From JAWLBW01 sp041687475 (GTDB lineage Bacteria; J088; JAWLBW01), in assembly GCA_041687475.1 (NCBI GenBank), contig JAWLBW010000220.1, forward strand, positions 1-7,798: a DNA stretch of 7,798 nt, given 5' to 3'. Positions within the stretch are counted from its first letter, which is position 1; each line of letters opens with the position of its first letter. The position numbers and the translations under genes were made by a program. Shown here in pieces: positions 1 through 5,222 of the stretch. The notes beneath the pieces are model-generated. The model searched no databases and was not told where the DNA came from. It saw only the letters and a program-made list of their open reading frames with translations.

Positions 1-95
1 GATGCTCAACTAATAAGTCCATTGAAACAAGTGGGCTAACTAAAACACTGGTACCTATGTTTTGGCATAAAACTGGTACCCATGTCTTGTCCTTA
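1..95. mobile_element. Possible insertion-sequence end (remnant or edge of an IS outside the window)
   Basis: Two near-identical 14-mers, ACTGGTACCTATGT (47-60) and ACTGGTACCCATGT (72-85), lie 25 bp apart in a stretch visibly richer in A and T than what follows. Repeated short motifs of this kind near an element tip are typical of transposase binding sites in IS elements of the integrase-core type (IS21/IS481-like). Frame 1 is open from base 1 to a TAA at 37-39 (last residues ISPLKQVG), which could be the tail of a transposase, but 12 codons prove nothing. The outer boundary cannot be fixed, because only one end is visible and no target duplication can be seen. Confidence 0.35.
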
Positions 96-138
96 CCACT
101 TATTCCGACGTCCGACGTCCGCCGACCGCCGTCCAGAT

Positions 139-195
139 CGTGCCCACTCCCCCCCGGCGAGTACTGCGTACGTGCGGGCCGGTGAGGGGGCCCGT
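139..195. repeat. 57-bp stem-loop direct repeat, copy A (upstream of vapB)
   Basis: This copy aligns without gaps to 901-957 with 49 of 57 positions identical, and the first 19 bases are identical. It contains a C7 tract followed by GG and, further on, CCGG followed by a G5 tract. These can pair as an imperfect GC-rich stem around a loop holding GTACTGCGTAC. The structure resembles REP- or MITE-like intergenic repeats. It ends 16 bp before the proposed -35 box of vapBC, so the repeat sits immediately outside the toxin-antitoxin promoter. Confidence 0.8.
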
Positions 196-210
196 AAAGC
201 ACGGCTACCA

Positions 211-240
211 TTGCAAAAATACGATTCGATATCGTATATT
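211..240 (+). promoter_or_regulatory. vapBC promoter with overlapping operator palindrome
   Basis: TTGCAA (211-216) and TATATT (235-240) form a good -35/-10 pair with an 18-bp spacer. An inverted repeat, ATACGAT (219-225) and ATCGTAT (231-237) with a 5-bp spacer, lies between and over the boxes. It is a natural site for autorepression by VapB or the VapBC complex, as is usual in this family. The -10 box ends only 6 bp before the vapB ATG at 247, so transcription should start at or next to the A of the ATG. The promoter is read directly from sequence; the operator role is inferred. Confidence 0.65.
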
Positions 241-246
241 GGCCGT

Positions 247-462
247 ATGAAGGTGACGGCACTTATTCCCGACGAAATCGTCAGAGAGCTTCAGGAACTG
301 ACCGGAGAACGAACCATAACGGGTTCGCTCCTCCGAGCGGTTCGAGAGTGGATTCAGCTTCAGCGCGTAAAGGCGCTGAATGCGCAGATTGCTGAGAGGC
401 CGCTGCAATTGGAAGGGGCCGACGCGAGGCGAATACGCGAACTGAGTCGCCGGAACGGATGA
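247..462 (+). CDS. vapB: VapB-type antitoxin (ribbon-helix-helix), 71 aa
   Basis: This small protein is the likely antitoxin of a type II pair. It would bind and neutralise the VapC nuclease and repress its own promoter. The N-terminus MKVTALIPDEIVRELQELTG has the beta-strand plus amphipathic-helix layout of DUF2191/VapB ribbon-helix-helix antitoxins, and the C-terminal half is rich in Arg and Glu, as expected for a toxin-binding tail. The frame is open back to an ATG at 82, but family similarity begins at 247, and the promoter and operator lie inside that longer frame, so 247 is preferred. No Shine-Dalgarno sequence precedes 247, which fits a leaderless mRNA. The stop overlaps the vapC start (ATGA at 459-462). 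Assignment rests on length, layout and partner; exact subfamily is uncertain. Confidence 0.8.
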   Translation: MKVTALIPDEIVRELQELTGERTITGSLLRAVREWIQLQRVKALNAQIAERPLQLEGADARRIRELSRRNG

Positions 463-839
463 TCCTCGCTGACACCTCGGTCTGGATAGAGTTTTTACGG
501 GGAACACCTGCGATAGCCGGGCAGTTTGCAGATATACTGGCCGAGGCAAGCGTGCTCACGGTCGAACCGATTTTCGGAGAGCTCCTTCAGGGGGCGCGTA
601 CCGAGTATGAGCGTGACGTTCTTCTTGGTTACTGGCGCAACCTTCCCCGGGCAGACATAGATGGTCTGTGGGTGGAAGCAGGCCTGCGTTCAGGTCGGAA
701 CGGATGGATCAGGCAAGGGGTCGGGCTGATTGATGCCGTACTTGTCACCGTGACGGTCGAGCAAGGCGCGCAACTGTGGACGCTTGATCGGAAGCTGCTT
801 TCCATCCTGCCGGAATCCTTGCGCTATATGCCGCAATAA
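459..839 (+). CDS. vapC: VapC-type PIN-domain ribonuclease toxin, 126 aa
   Basis: This is a single-domain PIN endoribonuclease, the toxin of the VapBC pair. VapC proteins use Mg2+ to cleave specific RNAs, such as initiator tRNA or the rRNA sarcin-ricin loop; the target here cannot be read from sequence. The start MILADTSVWIEFLRG carries the first acidic residue (D5). E41 lies in PIFGELLQGAR, D92 in GLIDAVLVT and D110 in LWTLDRKLL, so the four acidic positions of the active site are all present. Length is normal for the family and no frame damage is seen, so the toxin should be active. Translation is probably coupled to vapB through the ATGA overlap. The pair sits between two copies of a 57-bp repeat. 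Confidence 0.92.
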   Translation: MILADTSVWIEFLRGTPAIAGQFADILAEASVLTVEPIFGELLQGARTEYERDVLLGYWRNLPRADIDGLWVEAGLRSGRNGWIRQGVGLIDAVLVTVTVEQGAQLWTLDRKLLSILPESLRYMPQ

Positions 840-900
840 TGGCAGTCAGGGCGAGCCTCTGTCTTCTCCTGACCTCGACAACCAGCAACCGGACACCATC

Positions 901-957
901 CGTGCCCACTCCCCCCCGGGGGGTACTGCATACGTGCAACCCGGCGAGGGGGCGCGT
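901..957. repeat. 57-bp stem-loop direct repeat, copy B (downstream of vapC)
   Basis: This is the same element as 139-195, in the same orientation, starting 762 bp later. Differences are eight substitutions and no indel, mostly in the loop and the right arm. The C7GG tract and the CCGG-plus-G5 tract are both kept. It begins 61 bp after the vapC stop and overlaps the first 79-bp unit by 3 bp, so the two repeat types may be parts of one larger element. Confidence 0.8.
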
Positions 958-1033
958 GCATCCGTGCTGCACGTCAAGTCAACAGTTAACCGTGCGGCAA
1001 GAATCCGGCCACTGGCCACAGGCCACAACCGTG
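955..1033. repeat. 79-bp intergenic repeat, unit 1
   Basis: The unit aligns without gaps to 1069-1147 with 66 of 79 positions identical. It opens with CGTGCATCCGTGCTGCACG, an imperfect palindrome (GTGCA and TGCAC around a 7-base centre), and later carries CCGTGCGGCAAGAATCCGG and a run of short CCACNGGCCAC motifs. It is followed by a 35-bp spacer without repeat similarity. Confidence 0.8.
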
Positions 1034-1068
1034 TCGCCGGTCATCACGAAACCTATCACTTCTCACCC

Positions 1069-1147
1069 CGTGCATCCGTGATGCACGTCGGGGGTGCCGC
1101 CAACCGTGCGGCAAGAATCCGGTCACCGGCCACCGGCCACAACCGTG
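1069..1147. repeat. 79-bp intergenic repeat, unit 2
   Basis: This is the second unit, starting 114 bp after the first. The differences cluster in a 12-base segment (bases 21-32 of the unit), while the opening palindrome and the CCGTGCGGCAAGAATCCGG block are nearly unchanged. The block conservation around a variable patch suggests that the conserved parts matter for structure or mobility. Confidence 0.8.
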
Positions 1148-1187
1148 CATCCGTACTGCACGTGTTCACTCCCCGTGCTGCACGGTA
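1144..1187. repeat. Partial third repeat unit running into the purT 3' end
   Basis: Bases 1144-1163 match the first 20 bases of unit 1 with one change. The similarity then stops, and a second copy of the palindromic core, CCGTGCTGCACGG (1173-1185, perfect 6-bp arms), falls inside the last codons of purT, whose stop codon is at 1166-1168. The repeat family therefore touches coding sequence here. Confidence 0.6.
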
Positions 1188-2353
1188 ACCCGTGACGCCG
1201 CCCGCACGGCCTTCTCACATGCCTTCTCGACCGTCTCGTCGAGGGTGAGCGCCACGGCCATACGGCGCTTGGGCGTCATCGACGGCTTGCCGAACACGCG
1301 CACCTGCGTATCGGGTTCGGCCAGCGCCTCGGCAATGCCGGAGTAATGTGGCGCGTGGCCTTCTTCCGTGGCCCGAATGGCGGCGCTGGCGCCCGGCCGC
1401 ACGAGGTCGATATTAGGGATGGGCAGGCCGAGAATGGCGCGCAAGTGCAGGGCGAATTCGCTCTGGTTCTGCGTGATGAGCGTGACCATGCCCGTGTCGT
1501 GCGGTCGCGGCGATACCTCGGAGAAATACACGCCGTCTTCGGCCAGAAATAGTTCGACGCCGAAAATTCCTCTTCCACCCAGATTGTCGGTGACTTTTTT
1601 CGCGATGTCCTCGGCTTCGCGCAGCTGGGCTTCGGTCATGGGGTGGGGCTGCCAGCTTTCCACATAGTCGCCCCCTTCCTGCCGATGCCCGATGGGGGAA
1701 CAGAAGTACGTGCCCTGCGCCGAACGAACGGTCAGCAGGGTGATTTCCGAATGAAAGTGGATGAACTCTTCCACAATGACGCGTAGCTGGCGTCCCCGCT
1801 TGCCCGTCTGGGCATAGTCCCAGGCGGTTTCGACATCTTCGTCTTTCTCAATGACGCTCTGGCCCTTGCCCGACGACGACATGACCGGTTTCACGACGCA
1901 AGGATAGCCCAGCTCACGGGCAGCCTGATGCAGCTCGTCAAGGTTGTCGGCAAAGCGATACTTCGCCGTGCGTAGTTTGAGTTCTTCGGCGGCAAGGCGG
2001 CGAATGCCCTCGCGATCCATGGTCAGTCGCGCGGCCCGGGCGGTGGGAATGACGGTGAAGCCCTCGGCCTCGAGCATTTCGAGCTCGCCGGTGGCGATGG
2101 CCTCGATTTCGGGCACGATGAAGTCGGGGCGCTCGCGTTCGATGACCGCGCGCACGGCGGCGGGGTCGAGCATGTCGAGCACGTGGGAGCGATGGGCCAC
2201 CTGCATGGCGGGCGCGTCGGCGTAACGGTCGCAGGCAATGACCTCGACCCCGTAACGTGTCGCCTCGATGGCGACCTCCTTGCCCAATTCACCCGAACCC
2301 AGCAGCAACAGTTTCGTGGCTCCCCTGCGGAGCGGCGTACCCAACGTCGTCAT
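1166..2353 (-). CDS. purT: Formate-dependent phosphoribosylglycinamide formyltransferase (GAR transformylase 2), 395 aa
   Basis: PurT makes formyl-GAR from GAR, formate and ATP in de novo purine synthesis in the cytoplasm. It is the folate-independent alternative to PurN. It is an ATP-grasp enzyme. GSGELGKE (19-26) is the N-terminal nucleotide-type fold motif, PEIEAIAT (81-88) belongs to the substrate site, KPVMSSSGKGQ (155-165) is the ATP-grasp lysine and glycine-rich loop, and GVELF (265-269) and EVSPRPHDTGM (279-289) carry the metal and phosphate ligands. The protein is collinear with the E. coli enzyme over its whole length. The frame extends 42 codons further upstream, but MTTLGTPLR matches the family N-terminus and has an AAGGAG site 5 bases before it. 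It is a single gene, divergent from the DUF4139 gene. The final codons overlap a repeat core. Confidence 0.97.
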   Translation of the reverse strand: MTTLGTPLRRGATKLLLLGSGELGKEVAIEATRYGVEVIACDRYADAPAMQVAHRSHVLDMLDPAAVRAVIERERPDFIVPEIEAIATGELEMLEAEGFTVIPTARAARLTMDREGIRRLAAEELKLRTAKYRFADNLDELHQAARELGYPCVVKPVMSSSGKGQSVIEKDEDVETAWDYAQTGKRGRQLRVIVEEFIHFHSEITLLTVRSAQGTYFCSPIGHRQEGGDYVESWQPHPMTEAQLREAEDIAKKVTDNLGGRGIFGVELFLAEDGVYFSEVSPRPHDTGMVTLITQNQSEFALHLRAILGLPIPNIDLVRPGASAAIRATEEGHAPHYSGIAEALAEPDTQVRVFGKPSMTPKRRMAVALTLDETVEKACEKAVRAASRVTVQHGE

Positions 2354-2358
2354 CGTTT

Positions 2359-2364
2359 CTCCTT
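2359..2364 (-). promoter_or_regulatory. purT ribosome binding site (decides the start)
   Basis: On the minus strand AAGGAG lies 5 bases before the ATG at 2353-2351. This strong Shine-Dalgarno sequence supports the internal start over the upstream in-frame ATG at 2479. Confidence 0.85.
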
Positions 2365-2403
2365 GCAACCGACGCCTCCCGCGCCGGAATAACCAATCAT
2401 TGA

Positions 2404-2443
2404 AGCAGACGGAATTGCCCCATGCACGAATCCGCAGTCTGCT
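2404..2443. promoter_or_regulatory. Inverted repeat in the purT / DUF4139 divergent intergenic region
   Basis: Arms AGCAGAC (2404-2410) and GTCTGCT (2437-2443) are exact complements 26 bp apart. GGA (2411-2413) can also pair with TCC (2431-2433), leaving a GCA bulge. On the minus strand it lies about 50-90 bases before the purT start, so it could be a leader hairpin. I see no PurR-type box, no T tract and no match to the ZTP (pfl) riboswitch motif that precedes some purine genes. Confidence 0.35.
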
Positions 2444-2554
2444 GTGGTAAACGAATGGCCTGGTTGAAGCTCGACTCACCGTCCAGATTGTGGATGAAGG
2501 ATTGAGGATTGAGCATTTCCCGGTGGTACGATAAACCGGTATAAGAGAGGTCGT

Positions 2555-3970
2555 ATGAAAAGTGCATTGTCACTGGGCGTGCTTCTGTTCACCGCCGTTC
2601 CCGTAACCGGCGCCGAGCCGGTCGTAAGCCGTTCGGCCGAGCGTGAACAGGTTACGCTCACCGTGTATCAGCAGGATCTGGGGTTGGTGCACGAACGCCG
2701 CAGACTTCCCCGCGTGGAAAAAGACGGTTGGCTCGTGGTCGGCGACGTTTCCGAGCACCTGATGCCCGAGTCGGTGTTCGTTCGCGCCGGTGATAAGCGT
2801 AGCGATTTGCAGGTGCGGGAGCAGACCTATCGCTTCGACATCCTGAATCCCCGCAACCTGCTCGAGGCGGCCGTCGGACGCCGGGTGGCGGTGGTGCAGA
2901 CCAACGATGACACCGGTGAGGAACGGGTGCGCGAAGGCGTGTTGCTCTCGGCGCAGGGGCCGGTGGTGCAGACCGGCGACCTCATTCGGCCGTACCGAGC
3001 CGACGAAATTGCCTATTACGAGCTTCCGCCCGGCCTGCATCCCGAGCCGGTGCTCTTGCTGCGTCTGGGGGGAAGGGCCGACACCTTCGCGATGGACTAT
3101 CTGACCCACGGCCTTTCGTGGCAGGCCGACCATGTCGTGGTATTGCCCGAAAACGGCGGACCGGCCGAATGGGACGTGCTTGCGGGCGTCACGAACCGTA
3201 CCGGCGAGTCATTCACCGAAACCAATCTTCGCCTCGTGGCGGGCGAGCCCAATCTGGTGCGCGCTGCCCGGCCCGTGCCCATGGCTACGGCCCGTGAATT
3301 GAAGCTGGCCGACTCTGCCGTGGCCGATAGCGGCACGCCGACCGCCGTGGGCGAATATTACGTATATGAGGTGGACGAGCCGGTTGCCCTCGCCGATGCC
3401 GAGACCCGCCGCTACACGCTGGCCCGTTTTCCGAAAGCCGAGTACGACCGCGAGTTCGTGCTGAACGACCGCCTTGAGCCCTGGCAGCCCCAGACCGAGG
3501 AAGCACGCCTGCCCGTGCAGACCGTTCTGCGCGTGGCCAACACGAAGAAACGCGGAATCGGACAGCCCCTGCCGGCGGGCACCGTTCGGTTTTACCAGCG
3601 CGCCGACAACGGTCCCCTCGTATTTCTGGGTGAAGACCGCATCGCACACGTGGCCGTCGACGACGCAGCGACGCTTCAGCTCGGAAATGCTTTCGATCTG
3701 ACCGCCACCCGCGTGCAGACCGATTGGAAGCGGCTGGCGCCCGACAGAAACGGACGTGAAGGAGTAGAAGCGGCCTGGCGTATAACCGTGCGGAATGCGC
3801 GCAAGGAAAAGCGCACGGTCAAGGTTGTCGAGCAGATTCCCGGTCGGGCCACCATTCTCGAAGAATCGCAACCTCGGGCAAAGACGGCGGGCGAGCAGGC
3901 GGTGTGGTACGTCGAGATTCCACCCGAAGGCTATCGCGATTTGAGCTTCAGACTTCGGTTAGAGTTTTGA
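2555..3970 (+). CDS. Secreted DUF4139-domain protein, 471 aa
   Basis: The N-terminus MKSALSLGVLLFTAVPVTGA is a Sec signal peptide, with likely cleavage after residue 20, so the protein should act in the periplasm or outside the cell. The mature part starts with a beta-rich region, VTLTVYQQDLGLVHERRRL (34-52), which is the usual opening of this family. The second half (about 180-471) fits DUF4139: repeated beta strands, the KRGIGQPLPAGTVRFYQ segment and the closing IPPEGYRDLSFRLRLEF. No catalytic motif, metal site or membrane anchor is visible, and the biochemical role of the family is not known. GAGAGG (2545-2550) sits 4 bases before the ATG. The last 23 bases overlap the 3' end of the convergent histidine kinase gene. 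Family assignment is fairly secure; function is unknown. Confidence 0.85.
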   Translation: MKSALSLGVLLFTAVPVTGAEPVVSRSAEREQVTLTVYQQDLGLVHERRRLPRVEKDGWLVVGDVSEHLMPESVFVRAGDKRSDLQVREQTYRFDILNPRNLLEAAVGRRVAVVQTNDDTGEERVREGVLLSAQGPVVQTGDLIRPYRADEIAYYELPPGLHPEPVLLLRLGGRADTFAMDYLTHGLSWQADHVVVLPENGGPAEWDVLAGVTNRTGESFTETNLRLVAGEPNLVRAARPVPMATARELKLADSAVADSGTPTAVGEYYVYEVDEPVALADAETRRYTLARFPKAEYDREFVLNDRLEPWQPQTEEARLPVQTVLRVANTKKRGIGQPLPAGTVRFYQRADNGPLVFLGEDRIAHVAVDDAATLQLGNAFDLTATRVQTDWKRLAPDRNGREGVEAAWRITVRNARKEKRTVKVVEQIPGRATILEESQPRAKTAGEQAVWYVEIPPEGYRDLSFRLRLEF

Positions 3971-4940
3971 CGGTTGTGGGCACCCTGAGCGGGAAGGGCG
4001 AAGCATCGTGAAGATGCGATTGGTATGCCTTTGCCGTGACCAACGGTAGCTCGACACGGAAGGTTGTGCCTTTTCCCTGCGTCGAGTTTACGTCAACGGA
4101 TCCCCCGAAGCTGTCGACCGCCTCGCGCACGATGGCCAGGCCAAGGCCCGTTCCGTCCGGCTTCGTGGTGTAGAGCGCATCCCAGATGCGGGCCTCTGCC
4201 TCCGGCGATATACCGCAGCCCTTGTCGGTTATGGTAAGCACGAAAGCGCCGTTTTCGCCGTAGATTTGCAGAACGATCGGGCTGCCGTCGCTGACCGCGT
4301 CCGAGGCATTGACGAGCAGGTTGCCTACGAGTTGCTCGAGCAGCGTCGGATTGCCGTATATCCGGCCCTCGACCGGACCGCGCTCGATCTGCAAAGGTGT
4401 ATTCAGGCGACGACTTCGTTTCCACAGCTCTGCGATGTCTGCGGCTGTGTCGTCGGGGCGAAACCAGGTCAGTGCCTGACGTTCGACGGGGCGAAGTCGG
4501 CCCGTGAGCGCGACCAGACGGTCGGACAGTTGGTCGAGGTCGGTCGCGATTTCCCTGACTTCCTGGGCGATCTCCGGTTCCATGAGCAACGCCTTGATGT
4601 TCAGGTTCATGGCGCTGACGATGTTGTTGATGTCGTGCGAGACTGTTGCGGCAAGCATGGCCGTATGCGAGCGCTTTTCGGCTTCGATGAGCGCGTGGCC
4701 CTGCCTGAGCAGCGCCGCCATTGCCTTGGCCTGGCGGCAGCCATGGTAGTAGCTGAGCGCCAGCAGAATAGCTGCGCTGAAAAACACGAATGTCAGTCCT
4801 TTGACGGTACCCGCCGTGAAGGCGAGGTGCGTCGGCAACTCGTAAAGCAGCCGGTCGGTCGTCAGAATGAAGGTCGCCCCCAGCAGGAAGTATCCGGCAG
4901 AAACGACCAGTGCGGTTTTTCCGGGCGAACGCATGGGCAT
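3948..4940 (-). CDS. Membrane-anchored sensor histidine kinase, 330 aa
   Basis: This is an inner-membrane two-component kinase. Two hydrophobic segments (about 8-27 and 44-63) flank a loop of roughly 16 residues, too short for a periplasmic sensor domain, so any signal is probably sensed in the membrane or by a partner. A helix (about 70-100) leads to the phospho-acceptor motif SHDINNIVSAMN with H102. The ATPase domain has an N box NLLVNASDAV (207-216), DKGCGIS (239-245) and GTGLGLAI (263-270), all intact. Homology should end near ELPLV (301). The last 30 residues are an unusual tail. An in-frame TAA lies three codons before the ATG, which fixes the 5' limit; the Shine-Dalgarno sequence is poor. 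No response regulator is in the window, so the kinase is an orphan here and its target is unknown. Confidence 0.92.
   Translation of the reverse strand: MPMRSPGKTALVVSAGYFLLGATFILTTDRLLYELPTHLAFTAGTVKGLTFVFFSAAILLALSYYHGCRQAKAMAALLRQGHALIEAEKRSHTAMLAATVSHDINNIVSAMNLNIKALLMEPEIAQEVREIATDLDQLSDRLVALTGRLRPVERQALTWFRPDDTAADIAELWKRSRRLNTPLQIERGPVEGRIYGNPTLLEQLVGNLLVNASDAVSDGSPIVLQIYGENGAFVLTITDKGCGISPEAEARIWDALYTTKPDGTGLGLAIVREAVDSFGGSVDVNSTQGKGTTFRVELPLVTAKAYQSHLHDASPFPLRVPTTVKTLTEV
3979..4017. repeat. Possible degenerate intergenic repeat inside the kinase 3' end
   Basis: The segment contains CACCCTGAGCGGGAAGGG followed by CGAAGCATCGTGAAGATGC, with a perfect hairpin GCATC-GTGAA-GATGC (4003-4017). 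From memory it resembles the widespread bacterial intergenic repeat of the CCCTGAGC...GAAGGG type. It is read as codons about 308-321 of the histidine kinase, beyond the conserved ATPase domain. Recognition is by eye only and unverified. Confidence 0.3.
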
Positions 4941-4951
4941 GAAATCTTACC

Positions 4952-4990
4952 AAAGCAGTGGGCCAAAGCTGTCGGCCAGAACTGTCGGTC
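4952..4990. repeat. Three tandem 13-bp repeats just upstream of the histidine kinase
   Basis: Units AAAGCAGTGGGCC (4952-4964), AAAGCTGTCGGCC (4965-4977) and AGAACTGTCGGTC (4978-4990) follow each other without spacers. Units 1 and 2 differ at 2 positions; units 2 and 3 differ at 3. They lie 11-50 bases before the kinase ATG, where its promoter or leader should be, and could be repeated regulator sites or a decayed tandem duplication. No clear -10/-35 pair was found around them. Confidence 0.55.
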
Positions 4991-5169
4991 GGCGTACAAC
5001 CTGACCTGAACAGACTATCGAACGGTTTGCCCCGGTTACAAGACACGTTGGCCTCTGCCGGGCAACCGTCTGCCGTGCCCGCGCACGTCGACAGTGCGGC
5101 CCTATGGCATGCCGTGTGAGAGCGATCACCCGAAAGGCGCAGGATACAGGCCGGCGGCTGGTGCTTGGT

Positions 5170-5203
5170 AAAAAAAAGGCGCATCCGGGGTAGATGCGCC
5201 TTT
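5170..5203 (-). terminator. Rho-independent terminator of the GH15 gene
   Basis: On the minus strand an 11-bp perfect stem (AAAGGCGCATC and GATGCGCCTTT, loop TACCCCG) runs directly into eight T residues (plus-strand A tract 5170-5177). It starts 20 bp after the stop codon of the GH15 gene, at the expected place and orientation. It also isolates the histidine kinase gene downstream, so the two genes are not an operon. Confidence 0.93.
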
Positions 5204-5222
5204 GTCGGCGTGAACCGTGGTG

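Larger units (their letters stand above)
840..1165. other. Non-coding repeat-rich region between vapC and purT
   Basis: This 326-bp stretch contains no gene I can support. Nearly all of it from 901 on is repeats: copy B of the 57-bp element, two 79-bp units and the first part of a third. Short open frames cross it on both strands, but they consist of repeated low-complexity translations of those units and resemble no protein family. vapC and purT converge here, and I see no T-tract terminator for either gene. Confidence 0.7.

Noticed and set aside
105..121. Tandem CCGACGT heptamers
   Set aside because: Only two copies plus a partial third in GC-rich non-coding DNA; too short to distinguish from chance.
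82..246. N-terminal extension of vapB from an ATG at 82
   Set aside because: The extra 55 codons run through the 57-bp repeat and the promoter, are rich in Pro, Arg and Ala, and match nothing in VapB. The family start is at 247.
955..1187. CRISPR array
   Set aside because: There are only two full units, of 79 bp with internal variation, and one 35-bp spacer; the third unit joins without a spacer. This is not the short, near-identical repeat pattern of CRISPR.
784..1188. 134-codon open frame on the plus strand over the repeat array
   Set aside because: It starts inside vapC in another frame, and its translation simply repeats the 79-bp units. No ribosome site or family resemblance.
2354..2479. 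42-residue N-terminal extension of PurT
   Set aside because: MTTLGTPLR matches the known family N-terminus and has a strong AAGGAG site, whereas the extension runs through the intergenic inverted repeat.
4266..5009. 247-codon plus-strand open frame antisense to the kinase
   Set aside because: It lies within the codon shadow of a well-supported gene, has no plausible ribosome site, and resembles no protein.
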